NCBI GenBank assembly: GCA_963753195.1
Contig: CAVWBH010000001.1
Span: forward strand, 1,612,001 to 1,676,000
Length of the DNA stretch: 64,000 nt
From: Palsa-504 sp963753195
GTDB taxonomy: Bacteria > Actinomycetota > Actinomycetes > Streptosporangiales > Streptosporangiaceae
Reading direction: 5' to 3'
In this document: positions 29,793-38,758 of the stretch, in pieces
Position numbering within the stretch: position 1 is the stretch's first letter
How the letters are laid out: each line of letters begins with the position of its first letter
Made by a program: the position numbers and the translations under genes
Notes under the pieces: model-generated
What the model saw: only the letters and a program-made list of their open reading frames with translations
Databases searched by the model: none
Told to the model about the DNA's origin: nothing

Positions 29793-31369
29793 CCGGCGCG
29801 GGCGGGCGGGCTGTGGCTGTGCATGACCTTGGTGCGGTCGGGATTCCAGGCGGTGGTAGTCCCGTCGGGGTTGAGGACCAGGGTCCAGCCCCAGCGGTGG
29901 ATCACGATCTGGTGGTGGTAGCTGCACAGCAGTACACAGTCCTTGAGGCTGGTCGGACCGCCGTGTGCCTTGTGCTTGACGTGGTGGACCTGGCAGGCGG
30001 CGGCGGGCTGGTTGCAGCCGCCGGGCCACCGGCACTTACGGTCCCGCAGGATGACCGCGTTGCGGATGCCGGGCGGGATGGTCGAGCTGTACCCGATGTC
30101 CAGGGGCAGGCTGGGGCCGGCCAGCCGGGCGCCAAGCTGCCGGGTGCGCAGGAAGCTGGCCAGCCCGCCGGGCCCGGACAGCAGGTCGGCGACCTTGCCG
30201 ATGATGGCCTGCCGGATCGCCTCCCGGGAGAGCAGGCCGGACGGGACGGGGGCCGGGACGGTTCCGGCCGCTTCGGCCACTGGGCCGGGGCGGTCGGCGT
30301 GGTCGAGGCGGTCCAGCTCGACGCAGAGCCGGACCAGGTCATCCAGGGCACCCGGGTTGATGTCGCCGGTCACGACCGGGGTGATGGTGGCGTCGCAGGC
30401 CATGGCGCGGGCTGCGTCGCCGCCTAGCCAGGCGCCGCCGTCACCGCCGGAGCCGCCCTCGGCCCGGGCGCGATGGGCGGCCCACCGGATGCGCATCTCG
30501 GTGATCCACTCGGTTTCCAGCAGCGATCCGTCGTCCATGGCCCGCAGCTCGGCCAGGGACATGTGCGCCCACGCCTTGACCGGCTGCCCGGCCCGTTCGG
30601 GCAGCAGGCCGGAGGCGAGCAGGCGGCGCATCGCCTCTTCCAGCGCGTCGTGGTAACGCTGCTCGCGGGTGCGGGTGTCCTCGGCGCCCATCGGCGCGGC
30701 CAGCGACTCCAGCACCGCGGTGGCGATGGCGGCGCACTCCGGGGTCAGGTCACCGGAGATGACGCCGGCGCCGGCGAACGTGGTCTCCACCCGGAGCTGG
30801 CGATCCTCGAACGCGGGCTCCGGGTCATCGGTGTCCTCGGGCAGGGACCGGGCGTAGATCTCGGCGGCCAGCGCGGCCAGGTCCTCCTTGCGGGCCCCGG
30901 CCCGGGCCGCGGCGATCAGGATGTCATCGGCGGCCGGGCGGCATTCTCGCGGCAGCTTGCCGGTCCAGCCGCAGATGATGCGGGCCATCGACTCGGTCAC
31001 CGCGGTGCCCTCGGCCAGCGCCAGGGCGACCTGCGGGTGGGCCATGACCCGGCGGGACCAGCCCAGCAGGCCCAGGGCCGCGCCCTTGGTCACCTTGGTG
31101 TGGTGGATCAGCCACGCGGTGGGGCTGTAGTCGGCGTCCTGGCAGTAACCCTGGCCCGAGGTGAACGCGCTCAGGAACCAGGCCCGCGCCGCAGTGGAGA
31201 TCGCGCCGGCCTGCTCGAAGGCCTGCAGGCACTCGGCCTGGGCCGCAGCGGCCAAGGTGGTGGGGTCGGCCGCGGCCAGGTAGCTCAGGCCGGCCAGGAC
31301 CATGTCCATCGCTTCGGCGGTGCCGGCTGGAGGAGGGGCGTCGCCGGCTGGAGGGACGGCGTTGCTCAC
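29789..31369 (-). CDS. DUF222 / 13E12-type HNH endonuclease domain protein
   Basis: A 526-residue member of the multicopy actinobacterial DUF222-HNH group. The DUF222 helical region spans about residues 25-400 (AQAECLQAFEQAGAISTAARAWFL, ARAGARKEDLAALAAEIYARSLPED, GLLPERAGQPVKAWAHMSLAELR). The C-terminal HNH nuclease is seen in RDRKCRWPGGCNQPAAACQVHHVKHKAHGGPTSLKDCVLLCSYHHQIVIHRWG, with Cys pairs and the HHV and HH residues. Family copies may be selfish elements, but no element borders are visible here. GTG start with an excellent aaggagg site 11 bp upstream. It overlaps the fructosamine kinase-like gene by four bases. Confidence 0.92.
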   Translation of the reverse strand: MSNAVPPAGDAPPPAGTAEAMDMVLAGLSYLAAADPTTLAAAAQAECLQAFEQAGAISTAARAWFLSAFTSGQGYCQDADYSPTAWLIHHTKVTKGAALGLLGWSRRVMAHPQVALALAEGTAVTESMARIICGWTGKLPRECRPAADDILIAAARAGARKEDLAALAAEIYARSLPEDTDDPEPAFEDRQLRVETTFAGAGVISGDLTPECAAIATAVLESLAAPMGAEDTRTREQRYHDALEEAMRRLLASGLLPERAGQPVKAWAHMSLAELRAMDDGSLLETEWITEMRIRWAAHRARAEGGSGGDGGAWLGGDAARAMACDATITPVVTGDINPGALDDLVRLCVELDRLDHADRPGPVAEAAGTVPAPVPSGLLSREAIRQAIIGKVADLLSGPGGLASFLRTRQLGARLAGPSLPLDIGYSSTIPPGIRNAVILRDRKCRWPGGCNQPAAACQVHHVKHKAHGGPTSLKDCVLLCSYHHQIVIHRWGWTLVLNPDGTTTAWNPDRTKVMHSHSPPARAG

Positions 31370-31473
31370 GAGGTCCTCACCTCCTTCTGCCGGGGCTCGC
31401 AGGCTGGATCGTTAGGCTAGAAAGGTCTTTGATGTTTTATTCGATTCTAACCGGCAGCACTGACATTTTCGGG

Positions 31474-31905
31474 TCACAACACCAGCAGGTAGGCGGCGAA
31501 GCGGTCGAGGGAGGTCAGGAACCCGGCCTGGTTTTCGGGGCTGAGGGCGTAGGCCGGCACGTTCGCCTGGTGGATGCGGACCTCGGTGCGGGTGCCGGCG
31601 ATATCGGTGAAGGTGGAGGTGGTGACCATGCCGGTGCCGGGCTCGGACCACACGATCCGCTCGGGCGCCACGATCTCCAGGTAGACGGCGCGCATGGTGT
31701 AGGAGGAGCCGTCGAAGTCGCTGACCATCAGGGCTTCAAAGACCCCGCCGGGGCGGGGGTCGACGGTGATCCCGTCCAGCGGCGTGGTCGTGCCGGCCGG
31801 GCCCCAGAAGTGGGTCAGGTGCTCCGGCTCGAGCATGCAGCGGAACACGAGCTCGCGCGGGGCGTCGAAGACCCGGGTGTAGGTGAGCTCGGCGCCGTCA
31901 CTCAT
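31474..31905 (-). CDS. SRPBCC (AHSA1-type) domain protein
   Basis: A 143-residue START/Bet v1-like protein of the Aha1/YndB branch: YTRVFDAPRELVFRCMLEPEHLTHFWGPAGTTTPL, RPGGVFEALM, AVYLEIVAPERIVWSEPG. Such proteins bind hydrophobic ligands. In this layout they are usually encoded after an ArsR-type repressor; here its ATG overlaps the repressor stop (atgagtga), so the two are coupled. Start ATG at 31905 chosen for that overlap and for homology; the longer frame upstream is antisense-like sequence of the regulator. Confidence 0.9.
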   Translation of the reverse strand: MSDGAELTYTRVFDAPRELVFRCMLEPEHLTHFWGPAGTTTPLDGITVDPRPGGVFEALMVSDFDGSSYTMRAVYLEIVAPERIVWSEPGTGMVTTSTFTDIAGTRTEVRIHQANVPAYALSPENQAGFLTSLDRFAAYLLVL

Positions 31906-32239
31906 CGCCGGCGCCCTGGATGTCACGCAGGTGCGCCTCGAGCTTGTCGAAGCGCTCGGACCAGATCCGGCGGTTGGTCTCGATCCAGCCGGCGGCCGCG
32001 TCGAGGGGCTCACGTTCCAGGTGGCAGGGGCGGAACTGGGCGCGGCGGGTGCGTGAGATGAGCCCGCACTGCTCCAGCACCTTCAGGTGCTTGGAGATGC
32101 CGGGCAGGGTCATGGCGAACGGCTCGGCCAGCTCGTTGACGGTGGCGTCGCCGGTGGCCAGCCGAGCCAGGATGGCCCGGCGGGTCGGGTCGGCCAGGGC
32201 GGCGAAGGTGGCGTCGAGCCGGTCGTCGACGGGCGTCAT
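31898..32239 (-). CDS. ArsR family winged-helix repressor
   Basis: A 113-residue ArsR/SmtB-type regulator: VDDRLDATFAALADPTRRAILARLATGDATVNELAEPFAMTLPGISKHLKVLEQCGLISRTRRAQFRPCHLE. The recognition helix is TLPGISKHLKVLEQ. The ELCVC metal motif is absent, so this is the non-metal branch that pairs with SRPBCC proteins. It lies between the hydrolase (3 bp upstream) and the SRPBCC gene in a three-gene operon and probably represses it. Confidence 0.92.
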   Translation of the reverse strand: MTPVDDRLDATFAALADPTRRAILARLATGDATVNELAEPFAMTLPGISKHLKVLEQCGLISRTRRAQFRPCHLEREPLDAAAGWIETNRRIWSERFDKLEAHLRDIQGAGDE

Positions 32240-32242
32240 CGG

Positions 32243-33034
32243 TCAGGCGGACAGGAACGCGGTCAGCACCGGGGCGACCGCGGCCGGGTCGACGTTGTGG
32301 TCCTGGCCGTCCAGGGCGCGCAGCTCGGCGTGCGGGAAAGCGCCGGCCAGGGTCCGGGCGGTCGGGGGCATGAAGGGCATGCTGGCCGTTCCGTACATGA
32401 TCAGCGCCGGGATGCTCAGCTGAGCGGCCCGGGCCACCGGGACGGATGCGTCCCGGCCCATGACGCCGGCGTGGTCGTAGGCGAGCGTGGGCCCGAGGGC
32501 TTCCATGGCGGGCCAGAAGGGCGCCTGGCGCATGGCCGCCACCTGGTCGGCGGGCGTGCCGACGAGCGTGATGAACAGGGCGACGGCGTCGCCCCGGCGG
32601 TTCTCGGCCAGGGCGACGGCGAGCTGGTCGAGGTAGGCGGCCCAGGGCTCGGCGAAGGCGGGGTCGTCGTTGTACGGGGCCTCGTACATGGCCAGCTTGG
32701 CGACCTTGGGGCCGAGCTGGACGGCGGCGTCCAGGGCCAGGCAGCCGCCGGAGGAGTGCCCGTAGAGGGCGGCGGGCGGGCCGGCCAGGTCGATCAGGGC
32801 CTCGATGTCCTCGATCTCGCGGGCTTCGGCATAGGGCTGGGTGTCACCGCTGTCCCCGCGGCCCCTGCGGTAGTAGTTGAGCACGGTGAAGTGCTCGGCG
32901 AGGAGACTGGTCAGCTGGGCCTTATTCTCGTTGTCGGGAGTGGACAGGGCGCCGTCGACGGTGATCAGCACGGGGCCATGGCCCTGCCTGGTGTAGGCAA
33001 TAGGCGTTCCGTCAGCTGAGGTGACTGTTTCCAT
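32243..33034 (-). CDS. Alpha/beta hydrolase, first gene of an ArsR-controlled operon
   Basis: A 263-residue alpha/beta hydrolase with nucleophile elbow LYGHSSGGCLALDAA (Ser in GHSSGG), oxyanion loop near ITVDGALSTPDNENK, acidic residue near IPALIMYGTAS, and a C-terminal His in LRALDGQDHNVDPAAV. Serine hydrolase, substrate unknown. The ATG at 33034 lies only 7 bp after a near-consensus promoter -10 element, so its mRNA is probably leaderless; no ribosome-binding site is seen. ArsR and SRPBCC genes follow. Confidence 0.9.
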   Translation of the reverse strand: METVTSADGTPIAYTRQGHGPVLITVDGALSTPDNENKAQLTSLLAEHFTVLNYYRRGRGDSGDTQPYAEAREIEDIEALIDLAGPPAALYGHSSGGCLALDAAVQLGPKVAKLAMYEAPYNDDPAFAEPWAAYLDQLAVALAENRRGDAVALFITLVGTPADQVAAMRQAPFWPAMEALGPTLAYDHAGVMGRDASVPVARAAQLSIPALIMYGTASMPFMPPTARTLAGAFPHAELRALDGQDHNVDPAAVAPVLTAFLSA

Positions 33035-33041
33035 GACGGTT

Positions 33042-33070
33042 AATTTACTTATTGGTTAGTTAGCTGTCAA
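33042..33070 (-). promoter_or_regulatory. Sigma-70-type promoter of the hydrolase-ArsR-SRPBCC operon
   Basis: On the minus strand, TTGACA (33070-33065), a 17-bp spacer, and TAAATT (33047-33042). The -10 ends 7 bp before the ATG, so transcription should begin at or next to the start codon. The spacer is A+T-rich and holds gctaactaacc, a possible ArsR site. Confidence 0.75.
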
Positions 33071-33121
33071 GTTAAATTCGGTTTGCCGGGGAATGTCGGG
33101 GGCCGGAGGTACGGTGGGCGG

Positions 33122-36100
33122 GTGCTCGAGTCGTTCCATCCCGCGGTGGCCGCCTGGTTCGGGCGGCGGTTCCCGGCGGGGCCGACCGAGCCGCAGGCGG
33201 GCGGGTGGGCGGAGATCGCCGCGGGGCGGCACACGCTGATCGCGGCGCCGACCGGGTCGGGCAAGACGCTGGCCGCGTTCCTGGTGTGCATCGACCGGCT
33301 CTATCGCGGGTCGGCGGGCACTGAGGCGGCCACTGGGGCGGGGCCGACAGTGGTGTACGTGTCGCCGCTGAAGGCACTGGCCACGGACATCCAGCAGAAC
33401 CTGGAGGCGCCGCTGCGGGAGATCGCGGCGGTGGCCGGGGAGCTGGGGCTGGCCGCGCCGGTGATCCGGGTGGCGGTGCGGACCGGGGACACCACAGCGG
33501 CCGAACGGGCCGCCATGCTCAAGCACCCGCCGGACATCCTCATCACCACCCCGGAGTCGCTGTTCCTGCTGGTGACGGCGGAGCGGAGCCGGTCCATGCT
33601 GCGCAGCGCCCGGACGGTGATCGTGGACGAGATCCACTCCGTGGCCGGGAACAAGCGCGGCTCGCACCTGGCCCTGACGCTGGAGCGGCTGGCGCACGTG
33701 GCTGAGGAGCCGGTGCAGCGGGTGGGCCTGTCGGCCACGGTGCAGCCGATCTCGGCGGTGGCGCGCCTGCTGGTCGGCGCGGGCGAGGACCGGGACAACC
33801 CGGACGGGACCCCGCGATGCGCGATCGTGGATTCCGGGCACCGCAGGCCGCTGGACCTGACGCTGGAGATCCCCGACGACGAGCTCGGCGCGGTGCCGAC
33901 CGGCGAGCAGATGGCGCAGATCCTGGACCGGATCACCGAGCACGTGACCGGGCAGCGGACCACGCTGGTGTTCGTCAACACCCGGAGCATGGCCGAGCGG
34001 GTCGCTCATGAGCTGGGGGAACGCCTGGGCTCGGCTCTGCTGGCCCGGGGGGGCGACCCCCCGGAACCCCCCGGTGAGGGCGCGTTCGTGGCCGCGCACC
34101 ACGGGTCGCTGTCCAAGGGGCGCAGGCAGCGGGTCGAGGCCCGGCTGCGGGCCGGGGACCTGCGCGCCTTGGTGGCCACGGCCTCGCTGGAGCTGGGCAT
34201 CGACATCGGACCGGTGGAGCTGGTGTGCCAGATCGGCTCGCCGCGCAGCATCGCCACCTTCCTGCAGCGGGTCGGCCGGTCCAACCACACCCGCTCGGGG
34301 ACGCCGCGCGGGCTGCTGTACCCGACGACCAGGGACGAGCTGGTGGAGTGCGCCGCGCTCATGCGCGGCGTGCGGCGCGGCCGGCTGGACGCCATCGTCA
34401 TCCCCGAACGGCCGCTGGACATCCTGGCCCAGCAGCTGGTGGCCGAGTCGGCGGCCGAGCAGTGGGCCTCGGAGGAGTTCCTTGAGCTGGCCCGGCGGGC
34501 GGCGCCGTTCCGGGACCTGTCCCGGGAGGACTTCGACGACGTCACGGAGCTGCTGTCCGAGGGGATCCGGACGGGCCGCGGGCGGCGCGCCTATTACCTG
34601 CACCGGGACCAGGTCAACGGGACGGTGAAGGGCCGGCGCGGAGCCCGGCTGGCCGCGCTGACCTCGGGCGGGGCCATCCCCGAGCTGGGCGACTTCCGGG
34701 TCGTGGCCGAGCCGGACGAGATGCAGGTCGGCTCGGTGCACGAGGAGTGGGCGGTGGAAAGCAGGCCGGGCGACGTGTTCCTGCTCGGCACGCACTCCTG
34801 GCGGATCCGCCGGGTCGAGCCGGGCACGGTCCGGGTGGTGGACGCGCACGGGGCGCCGCCGTCGGTGCCGCACTGGCAGGGCGAGGCCCCCGGGCGGACC
34901 AGGGAGCTGTCCGAGGAGGTCTCGGCGCTGCGCCAGGCGGTCGCGGACCGCTCGGCGGCCGACGGCCGGGCCTGGCTGGAAGCCGAGTGCGGGATCGGGC
35001 AGGCGGCGGCGGACACCATCGTCGGCTACCTGCGGGCCGGGCTGGCCGCGCTCGGGTCGCTGCCCACCATGGACGGCATCATCCTGGAGCGGTTCTTCGA
35101 CGAGGCGGGCGGCATGCAGCTGGTCGGGCACGCACCGTTCGGGGCGCGGGTGAACCGGGCGTTCGGCCTGGCGCTGCGCAAGCGGTTCTGCGTGACGTTC
35201 GACTTCGAGCTGCAGGCGGCGGCCAGCGACAACGCGATCCTGCTGTCGCTCGGGCCGCAGCACAGCTTCCCGCTGGAGGCCGTGCCGCGGTTCCTGGCCT
35301 CGGCCTCGGTGGAGCAGGTGGTGCGCCAGGCGGTGCTCACCTCCCCGCTGTTCGCGGCGCGCTGGCGGTGGAACCTCAACACCTCGCTGACCGTGCTGCG
35401 GATGCGGGGCGGCCGGAAGAACCCGCCGGCCATCCAGCGGATGGAGGCCGACGACCTGATGGCGGCGGTGTTCCCGACGCTGGCCGCCTGCCAGGAGAAC
35501 GTGGCGCCGGGCCCGATCGAGATCCCCGACCACCCGCTGGTCCGGCAGACGCTGGAGGACTGCCTGCACGAGGCGATGGACATCGAGGGGCTGCGGGAGC
35601 TGGTGGCCGGGATCGAGGCGGGGCGGATCGAGGTGATCGTGCGGGATACCACGGAGCCTTCGGTACTGGCGCACGAGATCCTGAACGGGCCGCCGTACAC
35701 CTACCTGGACGACGAGACGGAGGCCGGGAACCGGCGCAGCCGGCAGGTGCAGCTCCCCCGCGGGCTGCCGGTGGACGCCCACGACCTGGCCCGGCTGGAT
35801 CCGGCGGCGATCACGCGGGTGGCGGAGCAGGTGCGGCCCGCGCCGCGGGATGCTGACGAGCTGCATGACCTGCTGATGACGCTGTTCGTCATGCGGCCGG
35901 CGGCCTCGTGGCAGGAGTGGTTCGACGCGCTGGCGGCGGCCGGGCGGGCGGGTTCGCTGACGGTGCCGGACGGGGTGCTGTGGTGTGCGACCGAACGGCG
36001 CGGGGTGCTTGCTGGCCTGTTTCCCGGTTTGGTCCCGGCCGCGGCCGCGGCCGCGAGGCCGAGGCCGATGGAGCCGGAGGAGGTGGCGGCGGAAATGCTC

Positions 36101-37438
36101 CGGGGGCACCTGGACGTGTCGGGGCCGTGTACCGAGGCTGGCCTGGCCCAGGCCACGGGCCTGGGGGTGTCCGACGTGTCGCTGGCCCTGGTCCGGCTGG
36201 AGACGGAGGGGTTCGCGCTGCGGGGACGCTTCACCGACCCGGCCGGGGCGGGGGACGAGTGGTGCGCGCGGCGGGTGCTGACCCGGATCCACGCTTACAC
36301 CCGGCAGCGGAAACGGCGCGAGGTCGAGCCGGTGACGGCCCAGGACTTCATGCGGTTCCTGCTGCGCTGGCAGCACGTCACCCCGGATACCAGGCGCGAG
36401 GGCAGCCGGGGCGTGCTGGCCGTGGTCGAGCAGCTGCAGGGCTTCGAGCTTGCCGCCGGGGCCTGGGAGAAAGCCGTGCTGCCGGCCCGGGTCACCGGCT
36501 ACCGCAAGGAATGGCTGGACGAGGTGGGCCTGGACGGCGGGGTGGCATGGGGGCGGCTGTCGCTGCGGTCGGAGACTCCGGAGGCTTCCGGGGCTTCCGG
36601 GGCTTCCGGGGCTTCCGGGGCTTCCGGGACAGGAGAGCTGCCCAGCCGGGGGCTGACGCCGTCCCGGGCCACGCCGATCACGCTGATGCTCCGGGACGAC
36701 CTGCCCTGGCTGCTGGCCGCGGCCCGCGGGTCTGCGTCTGCGGCCTGGCCCGGGCCCGGACGGACCCGGGACGTGCTCGACGCGCTGACCGAGCGGGGCG
36801 CGCTGTTCCAGACCGACCTGGCCTCGGCGACCGGGCGGCTGCCGGGCGAGATCGAGGACGCGCTGTGGGACGGCGTGGCGCGGGGGCTGCTCACCGCGGA
36901 CGGCTTCCGGGCCGTGCGGTCCCTGTTCGCGCAGCGCTCGCTGGCGGCCACGGCGCTCGGGCGGCACCGGCTGCGCCGCGGCGGCCAGCTCGCCTCCCGG
37001 ACGGCGGGCCGGTGGTCGCTGCTGCCCTCGCCGCTGCCGGACTGCGACCCCGACGAGCTGGCCGAGGCGGTCGCGGAGCAGCTGGCCGTCCGGTGGGGCG
37101 TGGTGTTCAGGGACCTGCTGGCCCGGGAGAACATCGCGGTGCCGTGGCGGGAAGTGCTGTGGGCGTTCCGCCGGATGGAAGCGCGCGGCACGGTGGCCGG
37201 CGGCCGGTTCGTGCACGGGTTCAGCGGCGAGCAGTTCGCGCACCCGGACGCGGTGGGTCTGCTGCGCGAGATCAGGAAGCGGGCGCGGGACGGCGAGACG
37301 GTACGGCTGTCGGCCGCGGATCCGCTGAACCTGGTCGGCATCGTGCTGCCCGGCCCGCGCGTCTCGGCGGTGGCGGCGCATACGGTGACGTACACCGACG
37401 GAGCGGTGGCGTCGTCGCTGGCCGGCCTGACCGCTTAG
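33122..37438 (+). CDS. lhr: Lhr-family ATP-dependent helicase, full length
   Basis: About 1438 residues. Helicase core: APTGSGKTLAAF (Walker A), VVYVSPLKALATDI (Ia), VIVDEIHSVAGNKRG (DEIH box), GLSATVQPI (III), TLVFVNTRSMAERVAHELGE, AHHGSLSKGRRQRVEARLRAGDLRALVATASLELGIDIG, and QRVGRSNHTRSG (VI). Then the winged-helix and Lhr-specific C-terminal domains, as in the long Lhr form, a 3'-5' helicase of DNA repair. A low-complexity ASG linker lies near residue 1155-1171. GTG at 33122 (VLESFHPAVAAWFGRRFP) fits the family start. It diverges from the hydrolase operon, and its stop interlocks with that of the anti-sigma gene (ttag). Confidence 0.93.
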   Translation: MLESFHPAVAAWFGRRFPAGPTEPQAGGWAEIAAGRHTLIAAPTGSGKTLAAFLVCIDRLYRGSAGTEAATGAGPTVVYVSPLKALATDIQQNLEAPLREIAAVAGELGLAAPVIRVAVRTGDTTAAERAAMLKHPPDILITTPESLFLLVTAERSRSMLRSARTVIVDEIHSVAGNKRGSHLALTLERLAHVAEEPVQRVGLSATVQPISAVARLLVGAGEDRDNPDGTPRCAIVDSGHRRPLDLTLEIPDDELGAVPTGEQMAQILDRITEHVTGQRTTLVFVNTRSMAERVAHELGERLGSALLARGGDPPEPPGEGAFVAAHHGSLSKGRRQRVEARLRAGDLRALVATASLELGIDIGPVELVCQIGSPRSIATFLQRVGRSNHTRSGTPRGLLYPTTRDELVECAALMRGVRRGRLDAIVIPERPLDILAQQLVAESAAEQWASEEFLELARRAAPFRDLSREDFDDVTELLSEGIRTGRGRRAYYLHRDQVNGTVKGRRGARLAALTSGGAIPELGDFRVVAEPDEMQVGSVHEEWAVESRPGDVFLLGTHSWRIRRVEPGTVRVVDAHGAPPSVPHWQGEAPGRTRELSEEVSALRQAVADRSAADGRAWLEAECGIGQAAADTIVGYLRAGLAALGSLPTMDGIILERFFDEAGGMQLVGHAPFGARVNRAFGLALRKRFCVTFDFELQAAASDNAILLSLGPQHSFPLEAVPRFLASASVEQVVRQAVLTSPLFAARWRWNLNTSLTVLRMRGGRKNPPAIQRMEADDLMAAVFPTLAACQENVAPGPIEIPDHPLVRQTLEDCLHEAMDIEGLRELVAGIEAGRIEVIVRDTTEPSVLAHEILNGPPYTYLDDETEAGNRRSRQVQLPRGLPVDAHDLARLDPAAITRVAEQVRPAPRDADELHDLLMTLFVMRPAASWQEWFDALAAAGRAGSLTVPDGVLWCATERRGVLAGLFPGLVPAAAAAARPRPMEPEEVAAEMLRGHLDVSGPCTEAGLAQATGLGVSDVSLALVRLETEGFALRGRFTDPAGAGDEWCARRVLTRIHAYTRQRKRREVEPVTAQDFMRFLLRWQHVTPDTRREGSRGVLAVVEQLQGFELAAGAWEKAVLPARVTGYRKEWLDEVGLDGGVAWGRLSLRSETPEASGASGASGASGASGTGELPSRGLTPSRATPITLMLRDDLPWLLAAARGSASAAWPGPGRTRDVLDALTERGALFQTDLASATGRLPGEIEDALWDGVARGLLTADGFRAVRSLFAQRSLAATALGRHRLRRGGQLASRTAGRWSLLPSPLPDCDPDELAEAVAEQLAVRWGVVFRDLLARENIAVPWREVLWAFRRMEARGTVAGGRFVHGFSGEQFAHPDAVGLLREIRKRARDGETVRLSAADPLNLVGIVLPGPRVSAVAAHTVTYTDGAVASSLAGLTA
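36585..36629 (+). repeat. Five 9-bp repeats encoding an Ala-Ser-Gly linker in Lhr
   Basis: cttccgggg is repeated five times in tandem (last copy cttccggga). It is a multiple of three, so copy-number change keeps the frame. Confidence 0.92.
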
Positions 37439-38133
37439 GCGGGGAAGGCGGCGGTGGCCAGGACCGTGCCGGTGGTGGTGACGAGCCGGGCGCTGGTCAG
37501 CGGGCCGCTGGTGGCCGGGACAGGGCTGCCCCAGTGACCGTAGCCGCCGGAGAGCCGGAACGCTCCGACCGTGGTGACGTGCCCGTCCTGGCCCTCGACC
37601 TGGCAGAGCACGGTGCCGTTGTCTACGGTGCCGTTGTCCAGGGCGCCGAGGTCCACGGACATGTACAGCCAGCGGGAATCGGCGTCGTAGAGGTAGATGT
37701 GGCCCGCCGTCTGGTGGCTGGCGGTCAGCAGCGGGGCGGAGGTCAGCGGCGACGCGACCGGAGACGAGGTGGCACCGTGCAGGCCCCAGCCGCCCAGGCC
37801 TGCCACGACGACGGCCGCGGCGACGGCCGCGGTGGCCAGGATCCGGCGCGGGCGCGCCGGGCTGAGCGGCCGGGCCGGGGCCGGGGCCGGGATGGCGAGG
37901 CCGAGACGGTCCATGACCCGGGTCTCGAAGCCCGCCGGCGGCTCGATGGCGGGCAGCAGCCCGACCAGTTCCTCCCCGGTCACCGTCAGCAGGCGGACGT
38001 CTTCGCGGCACGCGTCGCACCGTTCGAGGTGGGCCAGGGCACGCGCGCGCTCGCGCCCGGTCAGGACGCCGAGCGCCAGCTCAGCGGCGACGTCGCCGAA
38101 CTCGGCGCAGCCCATGTCGTTCACCTCACTCAT
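37435..38133 (-). CDS. RskA-like anti-sigma factor
   Basis: A 232-residue transmembrane anti-sigma factor. The zinc-binding anti-sigma domain lies at the N-terminus: HLERCDACREDVRLL gives the HxxxCxxC motif. One membrane helix at about residues 98-118 (ILATAAVAAAVVVAGLGGWGL) is followed by an RskA-type extracytoplasmic domain (HIYLYDADSRWLYMSVDLGAL, GGYGHWGSPVP). It should hold the SigK-like factor at the membrane and release it on an envelope signal, by proteolysis in known systems. Its ATG overlaps the sigma stop codon by 8 bp (atgagtga). End is interlocked with Lhr. Confidence 0.9.
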   Translation of the reverse strand: MSEVNDMGCAEFGDVAAELALGVLTGRERARALAHLERCDACREDVRLLTVTGEELVGLLPAIEPPAGFETRVMDRLGLAIPAPAPARPLSPARPRRILATAAVAAAVVVAGLGGWGLHGATSSPVASPLTSAPLLTASHQTAGHIYLYDADSRWLYMSVDLGALDNGTVDNGTVLCQVEGQDGHVTTVGAFRLSGGYGHWGSPVPATSGPLTSARLVTTTGTVLATAAFPA

Positions 38134-38698
38134 CACCCACCTCCTCCTCGAGATAAGCGGCGCGCAGTTTCTGCAGGCCGTCCCTGATCCGTGTTTTCGC
38201 GGTGCCCAGCGGGACGTGCTCCGCGTCGGCGACCTGGCGGGCGGTCAAGCCGTAGATACCAGCCATGGCCACGGCGCGGGCTTGCGGCGCCGGCAGCCGG
38301 CTGAGCTCGCGGCGCAGCCCCGCGGCCCGGTCGTTGGCCACCGCGACCCGTTCCGGGGTCTCGGTCACCGCAGTCAGGAGCGCGGGCAGGTCGTCGGGGT
38401 CCACGGGGGCCGAGGTGCGCGCGCGGAGTACGTCAACGGCCAGGTTATGCGTGATCGTCGTCAGCCAGGCCCGGACCGTTCCGCGCCGCGAGTCGTACAC
38501 CTGGGCGTGCCGCCAGGCCTGCTCGAAGGCCTGCTGGGCGACGTCTTCGGCCACGGCCGGGTCGCCGACGACGGTCATCGCGACGCCGAACACGATCCGC
38601 TGAAAGCGCCGCACGAAGGCGAGCGCCAGGTCGGCGTCGCCCGCGCCAAGACCGGCGAGCAGTGTCTCGTCCGGCATCCCGTCAGCCGCGGTTCCCAT
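38126..38698 (-). CDS. SigK-like ECF RNA polymerase sigma factor
   Basis: A 190-residue ECF sigma factor. Region 2: FVRRFQRIVFGVAMTVVGDPAVAEDVAQQAFEQAWRHAQVYDSRRGTVRAWLTTITHNLAVDVLRAR. Region 4: LSRLPAPQARAVAMAGIYGLTARQVADAEHVPLGTAKTRIRDGLQKLR. The pairing with an RskA-type anti-sigma gene and sequence type fit the SigK group, which responds to envelope signals. ATG at 38698 gives MGTAADGMPDE; an upstream in-frame start exists but lacks homology. It follows the membrane protein gene by 60 bp. Confidence 0.9.
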   Translation of the reverse strand: MGTAADGMPDETLLAGLGAGDADLALAFVRRFQRIVFGVAMTVVGDPAVAEDVAQQAFEQAWRHAQVYDSRRGTVRAWLTTITHNLAVDVLRARTSAPVDPDDLPALLTAVTETPERVAVANDRAAGLRRELSRLPAPQARAVAMAGIYGLTARQVADAEHVPLGTAKTRIRDGLQKLRAAYLEEEVGDE

Positions 38699-38758
38699 CT
38701 TCTGCACACTCTTACATACGGGCGGGCGGCGCAAAGGGATTGCCCCGCGAGTGGTGAA

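Noticed and set aside
29789..31369. DUF222-HNH gene as a bounded mobile element or intron
   Set aside because: No terminal repeats, target duplication or intron structure seen at either side.
33056..38020. 1654-codon open frame antisense to Lhr and the anti-sigma gene
   Set aside because: Low-complexity Arg/Pro/Gly composition typical of antisense frames in GC-rich DNA; the plus-strand Lhr motifs are complete.
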